Assembly (NCBI RefSeq): GCF_001640805.2
Contig: NC_066852.1
Coordinates: forward strand, 13,976,194 to 14,040,193
Length of the DNA: 64,000 nucleotides
Origin: Lates calcarifer
Lineage: Eukaryota > Chordata > Actinopteri > Centropomidae
Direction: 5' to 3'
Shown piece by piece: positions 46,095-57,200 of the stretch; within the stretch, counting starts at the first letter, position 1, and each line of letters begins with the position of its first letter. The notes beneath the pieces were generated by a model. It had not been told where the DNA came from. It was given only the letters and a program-made list of their open reading frames with translations, and searched no databases. A program made the translations under genes and the position numbers.

Positions 46095-48697
46095 ACACAA
46101 AAAAACAAAAAACAAAAGATGCTGCTGTCAAACACCACAACAGTTGGACAGGAGCTGAATATAATCCAAATTGCAGGTGGTAGCTGAAGTGTTTTGGCAG
46201 TGCTTCGTGGCTGTTTCTGCATCATTTGAAGAATTTTTAGAACTCACACAGTATACAGTATAAATGCTGTCTCCGCCATTTCCTGTAATGTTGCTTTTAA
46301 TGTTCCTGCATGCCAAATGACCCACACAACGGAGGAACCATCACACAACAGATGACAGAGATTGAAGCTGGCGTGCCCCTGATTTGTCCATTATGATGAG
46401 CAAATTATGTTCTTACATGTCTACTGGCTGTTCTGTCAAATAGTACATCAAGCATTTCAAGACCACAGTGAACGAATACACTGCCTTATGGACTTTGTGG
46501 GGAAAAAGAAAAATTCTTGATGTGAAGGCAAATTTTCAGCAACAAATGAAATTGTTACGACAGTTGAGCCACTGAACCAGTTCTATGTGCCAGCATGATG
46601 TGACCAGGTTGTTTTTTATTTATTACCTCTTCATTTTCTCTCTGCTAATTTGTCTGACTATCTGTCTTTTCACTTACCACAGTTATTTATGATCTCTCTA
46701 TCATATAATCATGAAGATGCATGAAAGTGTAATTAATTTTTATTAAAATTTTACTCCCGTGGGGCAAGAGAACATTAAGTCAATTAACTCTGGTGTTAAT
46801 GAAGGACCTGACTGGCCCACAGTAACCACAGTTATTAAGGTGCCTATGTTGCCTGGCAGATATTAGAAAAGAGTACAGAGGCTGGGTAGCTGGAGCAACT
46901 AAAAATATACAGTTTCACACTTTTCCTATTAACATATTTTTTCATCAGACACCTTATTTTATTAGAATACAATATATAGGAGGAAAAAAGAGGGACTTGA
47001 TCTACAGTATGTGCGCAGGCACAGCAGAGAGGAAAAAGACCTTTTAAGTTAATGTAATTTCACAGCAGGCAATTTTTTTTAAACCCTGATTGGCTGCTAA
47101 TATCATTGCTTTTCAGAGTTTTGTGAGCATACGGTCTTGAAAACAAAAAAACTACATAAAAACATGAAAATTAAAAATGTGTCTTGGGTAAATTGATTTC
47201 AATCTTTTGTTTTTGTTGGAAATTTATTTATTATTTATTGATTAGATTTATTTTGTTTTTTGTTGTTTTGCTTTTGTGCAGTCAGAGCTCCTGCTGTGAA
47301 TAACAAAAGCTTTTTGGAGATTTTTTCTGTTTTTCCAATACTTCACTCTTCAAGATATGAACCTGACATTAGGCTACAATAAAACCTCCCTTCACCTGGT
47401 CCTAAATGTATCTGAAAGCTGTCACACAGAATAATGTGTTACATCTGCAGGTGCAAGCTATGTCTCACACCTCCGTGTCCTAAACACCATGTTGCTCTGA
47501 ATTGCTTTCATAAGCACTGGAGTTTTTTCATTGTTTCTTTCTTTCCTCTTCTTTTTTTGTCTTTCAGAGTCTCTGTGTCCTTGCATTAAGCTAGCCGCTG
47601 AATTCAGCTCTTTGCAGGTGAGGGAAAGGAATTCATTTTTTATTTCCACAATGTCAGGATTCAGGAGTCCTGGGGTTGGATCTGGAGGAAGCAAAGCATG
47701 AAAAAATATAAAGAGTTGAGACAGTATGGCATATTTAACATCATGTCCCAATTAAATTTTTCTTTTTAAATGTTTATGACTTGTCTACATTCAACATAAA
47801 TGTGTTACTGCTGACCAAACATATTCTGTACAGCAGCTAAGCAGCCACATAATTACATCTCATAAGCTCAAGTTGATCTGGCTGTAATTCTCTTTTATTC
47901 ACTCTCCTGCCTCATTCACACATTGACATTCACATTGTTGCTCACAGTCTGTTGGTGAGAAAGCTGTTTCTTCTCCTTAGCCTGAGGAGAATGAGCATCT
48001 TTGTTTACATCTCACCCAAAGTTATGGACTTAAGGTATTACACCTACTACTTGGCACACGTTCATTTCTGCATGAGGCTGCAGGAAACAATTGTAACCAG
48101 GGCATCAGTGTTTTCTCATTGTTAATGTAATGTATTGTAATGTAATTGAGTTACATGGTAAAAAAAAATATGTTCAGCTTAACTGTAAAATCTGAACGTG
48201 TTCAATTAATCTCCACACACCATGAAATCATTTATCTCCAGTTTTCCTTCAGTGTTTTCTAATAGTGACAGACAAGATAAGTATTATTGGGGTTTTTTGT
48301 GTGTAATACAGTTTTATCTCCAATATAGTGGAAAAAGGCGTTTAATTGCAGCCCCACTGAACATTTCTGTTGTGTAGAGTTAAAATGGCGTTGTGTTTGC
48401 GGAATACAAATTGTCTGATCTGCACTGCAATGAATCAGGGGAGAGTTGGTTCATGAGGACGTTGATAAAGTTGTGGTGTTTTCCTCAGGTCAAAGGCTTC
48501 ATTTTGTCTGTCTGTGAACCTGTCAACATGGGGGCCAAGGCAGGACGAATACTGGCACCTGGTGGTATATGTGGTGATGTCAAACCAGCAGCAGGTTTGT
48601 TCTGCAGGAAGTAGACTGGGGAGCAACAAGCAGTCTTGGCAACTGCAGCTATGAGCAGTGAGCATTAACCAATTAACACACAAGGAGACATATTAAC

Positions 48698-49080
48698 TCA
48701 TTAAAGGGGTGCTCCACCAATTTTACAAGAAATACTTCTTAGCCTGTGAGAACAAATGTCTGATGTCTTCTGTGGCTCTGGAGGAGCTTAAGGATCTTTA
48801 TGATTCCTAATGAAAGACTATGCTGAATTGCATTATGGGAAGTGTGGGATCCAGCATTTTCTTAGTTAGTTAGTTTTTTTAGTTTACCCCATACTGGTGA
48901 CTAAAAACCAGGATATCTCAACCTCAACCTAGTCAGATTAGTAGTTAAAGTCATAAAGTTTCAGAGACTTTAAATGTATCATTTAGTAAGTTTGAGACAG
49001 CCTAATGCTTGGAACAACCTACTGTACCAGCCAAGGTGAAAAACTGTGCATAGAACTGGTGCAGTTTTAAAGGCAAAGTT
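48698..49080. repeat. possible diverged TTAA-type MITE
   Basis: The left end ATTAAAGGGGTGCTCCACCA and the following AATTTTACA resemble the terminus of a common fish MITE. The right end is unclear (GTTTTAAAGGC near 49070 is a weak candidate), so the boundary is a guess. Confidence 0.4.
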
Positions 49081-49823
49081 TAGCCATACCAAAAAAAGGG
49101 AATATATAAATAAAAACTACCCATGGCATTATTTTTGAAAGCATCATCACTTTACTTTCAGTGCCTACAACTTTTTTTCACAGTTTTGGAGTCTGACTTA
49201 AAAACAAACTACAACTACTACAACATAAAAACATTTATTTATGGTTACACTATAGTTTTAGTATGACTGATGCTGTAAAATTGTGTTTGTTATAACTGCT
49301 AAAAGACATTAGCATGAATAACTGATCAATATTTCATCCATGTTAATCCATTAACTAATATTACTCACAGCTGCAAAGTAGTTTAGCTTTTAGCCCGTTG
49401 GCTACTCTCAAACTTACTATGAGACCTTGTTTATTTGCACTGAGCTTCTGCTGAATGGTTGGTTTTAAATATTAAGTGCTTAATTGTACAAAGCAAACTG
49501 CTTGAACTGCAAAACAGCATCACAAGAACTGCACCAGCCATGAGAATGGTGTAAGCTGGTGGACTACTGTTTTTCAGATAAAATGAGAATAACCTTCCGT
49601 TTGCTGCCAAACCCCACAAAGCAGATTCAATAACATGCATGCTTTACTTAAGTCCTGGGGGCTTTCTCATAATACGGGTGTTGCTCAATATTTTATTGCA
49701 ATTGTGGGTATGTATCTCTCTCCACAACAGATGAGCACCTCTATTTCCTCATCCAGGCCGCAGAGCTTCATTCTGCCTCAGACCAGAAGAGAAATCAATA
49801 ATTGCTTTAGACAGGTCACTAAA

Positions 49824-49854
49824 GCACACACACACACATACACACACACACACA
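49824..49854 (+). repeat. (CA)n microsatellite
   Basis: CA run with one TA interruption. Confidence 0.9.
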
Positions 49855-52687
49855 ACTCTTTGGTATGGTGTTTGGGGGGCAGAGGTGCCAAAGTCATAAT
49901 AAGAGTATTGGTCAGAGTATGAATGTGCCCCAAAGTACTTTAAAACCAACTTTTCTATTTGTATTCTCTTTATTTTTGTTGATGCTTCATTGCACAATAG
50001 TTCTGCTTGGCAGGGTTTAGTTAAAAACACATTATATTTCCTACTGCATAAGGCCTCATATGACACAAGACTAAGAGTTTACAGCCATGTTAGCAGCTCT
50101 GTGAGGCTGTACTCATGCAAAATGGTGCTTTGAACATTGACATCTGCATGCTAATATTCTTACAATAATGCTAACAATGTGATATTTAGGAGGTAAGGAA
50201 TACCATGTTCAATACCTTAGCATGTTAGCTTGCTTCAGGGGAAAACAGATTTCATGAAAAACCCCTCCAACAGGTGCTGAGATATGTCACTCTAAAGCCA
50301 GTGGTCAGTCAGTTTCATCCTCTGGGAACCACAAATGTCTGTGCAACATGTCATGGCAATCCATTCAACAGCTCCCGGACCAAAGCGGTGGCCTGAAAGA
50401 CCATCAGACCGTCAGACACTGCCATCCTAGAACCACGCTGCTAGTGTGGCTGCCTCACTTTTAAAGGAAGAGATGAAGAGAAGTCTTTGCATTGCAGACA
50501 TTTTACTGTTCCCATACCTTCTGTGCATTGTTTTGAATCACAATTTGCTTGGGCAAAAAAAATTACAAAAATACAGCAAAGACTGTGAGTGTATAATGTA
50601 TGCCATGTCACATGTGTTTCTGACATACACCCACATTAACACAGGATGTCAGCTTTCTGCCAAATGTCTTGTACCCGTGACGTTCCTAACATGTGGTGAT
50701 TAAAATGTAGTTGCCACAAAGTCACTGACAGCTTAGCGCAGTTTGGAAGTCTCAGTGTTCAGACTCTCTTAGCAAAATATAAATAGAAATTAACTGCATA
50801 ACATCATCAGTCCAGTCTTGTACTCTGCACTGACAAATAGTAATCCAGAACCTATAGTCACAGCTGAACCATCACACAGACATTAAAATGCAAAAGGCTA
50901 CAGAGAGAGGATGAAAGTACGATAAGATGATGACAAGATACGAAATTCATCACCACTTGACCTCTGTTATAAGTAGCAGCAGAATGCCATCAACGGACAT
51001 TTAACCTCTAAAATGTGTGTGAACTTTGTTCTTCAGACAAGGGTTTGAAACAATCAGCTCTCCGATGAGGGCATTGTTTGGATTTCAGTGCACCACCTCT
51101 GCTATGTGACTGGCAGGCAGATGTGCCGTGATCATTTGTGGACATATTTTTACCTTAGAAATTTGCTTTGGGTTGTTTTTTTATACCACTAAAAAATAAA
51201 CTTTAAAAATCAGAAGTGCATGCAATAATATACTACATACACATTTACTGCTTATTGCTACATTTGGATGACCATTAAAGCTGTTTTTCAGCTACCGTTA
51301 TCCAGACATTTTGCTCTTACATATGTGCTACAAAATATTGCTGAAATTTTCTACTTGGTTTGAAAATCCACAGAAAGTTGTATTTTCTATCATATTGGAG
51401 TGCAAATACATTTCTAAATTCCTGTGAGTGTTAAATTATAAACACTGGTATAGTGCATTTTAGTGGTGAGGATTTTGAAATATGGTTGCAAAAGTATTCA
51501 ACCCCTTTTACTCACTCAGGCTGAATTGTTTCATGGGCAACAACATTTCCAAACATTCATTATTCATACGTCATCCTAAGATTCAAGATTATTTTGATTC
51601 TATCTGTCCTGCAAGAAAGGCTTAGACCCACACTGAGTCACCTTAACAGGCTTTTAGAGATTCACGGTGTGAGTCAACTGTCACAGATAAGTGAAATATT
51701 CTACACTGACTGAACTGTATATTCTACATCCTGTGTTTTCAAAAGATAATACGTTTGAAATGTTTCTTGATGGCTTTTAACTAAAACACATCTCTAATGG
51801 TTTTTTATCTCATAAACTCTCTCCAGGTGGTAACAGCTGATTATGAGGACTTCAAATTTAACATGGAGAAGCAGCTTTGTTAATAAGCTACACACAGCTG
51901 GCAAAATCATTCAGAAAATATTTGCAATTTGCTCCAACATGACTGGGTTAAAGTGTTTATGTTCCTAAGGACTGGACTCTACCTTGTGTTGGCATCCTCA
52001 TCTCTCTGCTTTTTATTGCAGCATTTTGATCTAGCAAATTTCTCTATAAAATCTGTTTCCATCCATGTTTACATGTTTGAAATGTTCTATTACTAATTTC
52101 ATCTATTATGTAAAGCCTTCGACTTGCTTTAGTGAATGAAATGTACCTTACACGGTAAATAACCTTTACTTGTTTCAAGTTTAACTTAGAATTTCAACAT
52201 AAATTAGACAGAAATTAAAAGAATAATTCATGTTAAGTGATGTCTCTGTGGGCTCCATTTTCCATTTTACCTTTCCACTACTACTTTTTATATATTTTCA
52301 ACCCAAAAATCCAAAACTTAAATTTATGTTTTAAACACACCCTCCTCCCTGCCATTACTGTGTGCACACCTCGGGACATGTGTGGCTGTAGCACTAAAGG
52401 TTTCTGCATTTCTAGCTCTAGTAGCAACAGGATTCACTGTTACAGTTTATGTAGTACAACACCAAATACAAATTCACATTACAACATATGAACTAGTGGC
52501 AGCTAGAGATATACAGTTCATAGTTTCACTGCCAGAATTATGGTGAATATTTTAACAAATTATAGTTTCCAATACAATAAATGTGGTGTTGTTGAACATA
52601 AAACCAAATATTAATCAAGAAATATTAACATTTCCCCAAAGCCATGAGAGTTTCCTAGATAAAATTTTCTAATGCTTAATGTTGTGC

Positions 52688-52729
52688 CACGTGACGTAAC
52701 AAAGATGGCCGAAAAAACTCCCTACGTCA
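52688..52729 (+). promoter_or_regulatory. CACGTG / CRE / YY1-like motif cluster
   Basis: In 42 bases: E-box CACGTG (52688-52693) overlapping a CRE-like TGACGTAA (52692-52699), a YY1-like AAGATGGCC (52702-52710) and a second CRE core TACGTCA (52723-52729). Such a density is characteristic of vertebrate core promoters. It lies about 530 bases upstream of the TATA box at 53228. Confidence 0.45.
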
Positions 52730-53269
52730 TGGAGACACACCTTGTGGGACAGGTTAAAATTTCAATGAAAACTGAGCACGGTAAAATGTGAGAAACAGTT
52801 AAATCTTCAGTGGAACCGGGAGAATATACTGTTAGAGCTAATATGAGTCACTGAGGAATAATGAATTAAAAACGTGGTAAGGGTTTCTCAGCCGCTGGTG
52901 AACTTTGCCTCGTGCCTTGGTCGAGGACACTTAAGCAACCTGAAGAGAGGACAGGGTGGGGTTGATAAATTGGGAGAGAGTGGGGGGGGGGTTGCTTGAA
53001 ACTGTCTCTTACCGCTAGGTCACCCGCCTACTGATAAGATGCTACTCCTATGTTGAGATGCTCCTTCTAATCTGATACATGAGATGGGGAATTAAAACTG
53101 TACCTGCTTGACTACCAGAGGTTACGATTCCTGTGGTTAAACGCCGTTTAATCCTCCATGGCAACGCCGCTGTTAGTTTGATGGGGAGCAGGATTGGTCA
53201 ACACCGGCTGACCGCGCCCTCAACCCATATAAGCTACCTACCAAACTATTACCATCAAGTGTCGGGGGA

Positions 53270-53437
53270 ATGACGGCTCTGCTGCTGCTGCTGCTACTGC
53301 TGCTGCCGCCGCTGCTGCTGCTACTGCTGCTGCTGCTTTCTGTGCGGCGGGGGAGAGAGAGCATCTTTGTCTGTACTGAGGGGCTGTGGGCTTCCCTGCC
53401 TGCCTGCCTCCATCGACACAGCAACATCTCAAGATAA
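53270..53437 (+). CDS. short ORF with poly-leucine leader (possible uORF)
   Basis: ATG at 53270, TAA at 53435-53437, 55 residues. It reads MTA, nine Leu, PP, nine Leu, then SVRRGRESIFVCTEGLWASL and a short tail ending HSNISR. The leader has the shape of a secretory signal but comes from a CTG/CTA repeat, so low-complexity translation by chance is quite possible. The ATG would be the first in the putative exon. Confidence 0.25.
   Translation: MTALLLLLLLLLPPLLLLLLLLLSVRRGRESIFVCTEGLWASLPACLHRHSNISR
53277..53336 (+). repeat. imperfect CTG trinucleotide repeat
   Basis: About 20 triplets, mostly CTG with CTA and CCG interruptions. It encodes poly-Leu in one plus-strand frame and poly-Ala or poly-Ser on the minus strand. 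Confidence 0.9.
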
Positions 53438-54205
53438 GAAGACTATTCTTTTCTGAAGACAAGAGGTCGCGTATTCATCTTCCGCATTCATCTCTACTCG
53501 TTTTTAGGGTATTTTTTCCCCCTCTTCTCTGTCCCCCTACTCTCTCTTTTGTGCTTGTGTTTGCCTGGCTGGAATAATCAAACCACCCTCGCTGTATCCA
53601 TGTGTCGGATCGCTGGATGAAGCACAGGTAAATGACACCGCGCGCACACACACACATACACACACACACCTCCTACACAGAAACGACCTTATGGACGGCG
53701 GGTAATTAGCTTTAAAGCGTGCTGCGGTAGAGAAGCTACAAGATAAGCCGCGTTGTATTTGTGTGTGTGTATATATACATGTGTGTGTGTTTTTTCAATG
53801 TCAGTGGTCCGGAATTGTTTGTTATGCCAATTCGGGGGGATGGTGGTGCTGAGCAGCTGCTCACCCAATTACTGACACTTCTCTTGGGGGTGTCTAGTGA
53901 AGATTTTACTTAATGTAACCAGAGATGAATCAGATTTGAAGCCAACCTTCTTTGTTATCAGTGTTTACAGTCAGTTGAGGTGGGTGGAGGAGAGGTAATG
54001 CTTTCCAAATTCAACACGGCTGCGGATGAGGTCGCTTAATTGCGTGCCGGAAGACATGCCCTGTGGTTGGGCTACAGCACGTACAGTGGTGGCTTTTCCT
54101 TTGAATAAAAAAGGCTGCAGCCCCGGCAGAAACATGGAAACCAGCTACATAATCTATTGTTTGATTCCACCAGATGCCACATGCTGGGATGCCTTGGTAT
54201 GAATT

Positions 54206-54209
<4 letters not shown>

Positions 54210-54246
<37 letters not shown>
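54210..54246 (+). repeat. (TA)n microsatellite
   Basis: TA dinucleotide run of about 18 units beginning just after ATACA. Confidence 0.95.
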
Positions 54247-54248
<2 letters not shown>

Positions 54249-57200
54249 TGAAGTTAAGGTGGTCTTTGAGTCATGCAGCATTCAGGGCCCTTGTCTCTGA
54301 GACGCTTGAGGTAGCATATTTATTATTGAGAGGGATTTCATGTTCTGTGCCAAAGGATCGGCCAGTTTAAAGATAGGAAGGAGAGAGACAGACAGAGAAG
54401 GGAAAACAGAAGCTGAGTCAAGAAGCTGCCACATCATCTGCAACAAAGGCAGCTTCCCTGAGCGAGCGACACCCCCCGTCTAAAATATTATCCTTAAAAA
54501 AAATAAAAATAAAAAAAATAATTCAGGCTAAAGTTGTGAGCCGAGAGGAAAAAGGTTTCTTATACCTGTTTGATGCAGCTCAAAACCCACACCCCCATAG
54601 GAAGCTGCTGCTGCTGCCTCCTCCTCCAGCAGATTGTATGGCACCAGTTCAGGAGGGTTGACCATTGAAGAAGAGGAGGTGGTGTGGTTCAAATAACAGC
54701 AAAGCCTGGGCTCCAAGATACTAAATGTTTTTTTTTCCTCCATACTAATTTACAGCACTGCATATTGTAAGTGGATGAATGTGAATGAACAGAGAGAGGC
54801 AGTTTACTTAATCATTGTCCATTGTTCACTGGATTGCATAAATTGGTTTAGTGTAAAATTTTAATATCATAATTGTATTCAACCAAGTGTTTGTTTTCTT
54901 TTTTGACTGACTTCAGTGCTATCGCTCGAAATGGCGATGAGTCTAGGGGCCCACAGCCTGATATTCCCCCGCGACAATTAGATTAATTTATCACAAAATG
55001 AAAGAGGTGAGGTGCCCAAGATTCTGAGCACATGTCGCATACATACTGCTGCCCTTCCTGCACCTCCTTATTTGCTTTGCAAATTCTGCTCCAACAGTAA
55101 CACAATGCAATTTGTTGCTGAGTTTCCTGAGTGGGGAAACTGAAATCAGTGTATTCACAGATCAGGCACAGAACACTTACTAGCTCTCAGATCTCCAGTT
55201 CACCTGAAATCGGTGACCACCTCTGCCCGTGCCGTTGCATGCAGTATTTCAGTGCCTCACTCGTGGACAGTGCACAAGTGTGATCCGCTGCATGTTCTCC
55301 CATTAACGCTTTCTGTCTTGGCTGCACTCTTAAGTCCCCGCTAGTTGAGCTGACACGCTCATTTAAAAACTATTCCATTCCTCAGTGAGCCACTTAGTTT
55401 CCTAAACAAGAGCCATGTTGATAACATTGCAAGTCTTGGCTTGCAAACAGTGAACTAATGCAATGCTGAGTATGACTTTTTGTGCATATAGTGTTGTTAT
55501 GGTGATATTTTTAGACAGCAGGAGTACAGCAGCAGGGTGTGTCACAGTCTTGGCTTTTTGTTTTCCTATTTGTTGTACTGCATTTATTTTTCCTTCGGCC
55601 ATGCTTCATTTATATTTGCAGCTCAGTACAATTTACATGTTTATTTTTGTTTCCTATCAGCTCTGTTTTGACACAGGAAATGTCTTGCCAAGATTTTACT
55701 CACCACCCAGTATTTTTGGTGCTTTCAGTGTCATCTTAACAACACTTGTGTTGCTATGATCTGACTCACAAGACATCTGTCTCTATCACAGCTCACAGTC
55801 TCTAAGATTTAAGAGTATGGATAGCGTTAGTGAATTAAAAAAAAAGAAAAAAAGAAAATGGTGTCACTGCTGCTACAACAGCAACTAAACTTACACTACT
55901 CGTACTGATACTGAAAATGTTTTATGGCCCATCTTATTACTTTACTTTCAGCTTAATATTGTGCTTAAGTCACTTATGTGACTTTTACATTAGTCTGGCA
56001 TCTGCTGAGTATGAAAAGCAGCTAATGTTTGCAATTAAGATATCTCCCATAAAGCACCAGCCAACATGCAAAGAGAGATGGATGATCGGATGGCACTAAG
56101 GCTTGAAATAACGACAGGGCAGAGTTGACGTGGTGTGTGTGCATGTGTGTGTGTGTGTCACAGCTCAATAGCTTCAGCACGCGTACTGGGGAAGTGGAAG
56201 GTTACAGATATTGTGTGGCATTGCGAATCGTGTCGCTTCCTCTCTATCATACCCCATCAAGGTCATATCCACAGACTGAAAGTGGTGGCCCTGGCCTTTT
56301 CCACTCCTGGCTCTGGCAGAGGAATGGGGCCCGCGGACCACTGCTGCTTCTAATCAGGGCTGACGCGTGACTCAGTTGCATGCCAGCTGCACAGCCAAAC
56401 AGGGATTATGTCCCTGGATGGTGAAGACAAAAAAAAAAAAGGTCACTGTTGAGATCTTTGTCTCTCTACACCTTTGGCGAGTTTGGGTTATTTAATTATT
56501 TGTGCGTTATTTCTAATGAACTTTGCTCAAGTGACAGAGATGGAATACTTAAATAACTGAATTTCTGAACACGATACGAGGCATGTAGCTGCCAGCCATA
56601 TAGTCAGAGTTGTCACACCACCAGCGCACTGTTGGTTAAGTTGCAATCTGGGTCATTGTGCCATTTGTTTTAAGGGGTGGCTAGAAGGATGTAAAACAGT
56701 AATAAAGTCCAGATATGGACACTGAAATAGCTAAAGAGAAATCAGTGGCAATATACATACGCAGTGGCAACTGATTTAGGAAGCTTGATTGATATTGTTC
56801 TATATCTGTGAAATAATAGTCAGTGAAATTGCTAGTTATTTTCACCACAGGTGGTGCAGTAGGTGGAAAGGAGCGGAAGGTGGTCTATAATTTTCTGTAA
56901 GCAGAATGCTACTGAGGATTCAGCAAAGGTTGGTACATTGGAGCCTGTCACACTGGGAGAGGCGGTGACAGAAATGTTTTTTGAAAAGAGCTCAGCTGTG
57001 ATTCATTAAATATGTGCATGACAAAAATGTACCAGATCAAATTTTAGCTTAAGACAATGCAGCCATTTTGAAGAATGAAGAGTGAGGTTTTCTTTTGTAC
57101 TTTTTTTTCCAATATTTTTAAATGATAAAATCCTGAGTGCTCCTGTGCATTATTACAGAACAATACAGTCTTACTCAATTGAAAATATCCTGTATTGTAA

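Larger units (their letters stand above)
44761..52600. other. intergenic region upstream of pygm
   Basis: No exon supported by both a protein family match and splice sites was found on either strand. CA repeats at 46075-46094 and 49824-49854, and a diverged TTAA-type repeat near 48700, are the only elements recognised. Confidence 0.55.
53228..53627 (+). promoter_or_regulatory. putative TATA promoter and first exon of an unidentified gene
   Basis: TATAAG at 53228-53233 predicts a start near 53258. The region is GC-richer than its surroundings, has a CTG-rich tract at 53277-53336 and a CT-rich stretch at 53510-53550. It ends in GCACAG followed by the donor GTAAAT at 53628. No long ORF crosses it, so it would be mainly 5'UTR. 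If real, 53628 to the window end is intron 1. In mammals NRXN2 and RASGRP2 neighbour PYGM, which makes them candidates; nothing in the sequence proves either. Confidence 0.4.

Noticed and set aside
47458..47751. Minus-strand ORF with LLNPDIVEIKNEFLSLTC, vaguely like an Ig-domain edge of a receptor kinase
   Set aside because: The expected Ig tryptophan and second cysteine are missing, no downstream exons of such a receptor are present, and the rest of the frame is Lys/Arg-rich low complexity. Probably chance.
48393..48614. Plus-strand ORF after a CCTCAG acceptor-like site, near 48487
   Set aside because: Only an isolated acceptor with no donor or family match before the stop; typical of random sequence.
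53173..53462. Minus-strand ORFs with poly-Ser or poly-Ala
   Set aside because: These are antisense readings of the CTG repeat and have no other support.
53475..53669. Minus-strand ORF beginning with Cys/Val/Met repeats
   Set aside because: Generated by the CA/GT repeat around 53640-53670; no homology.
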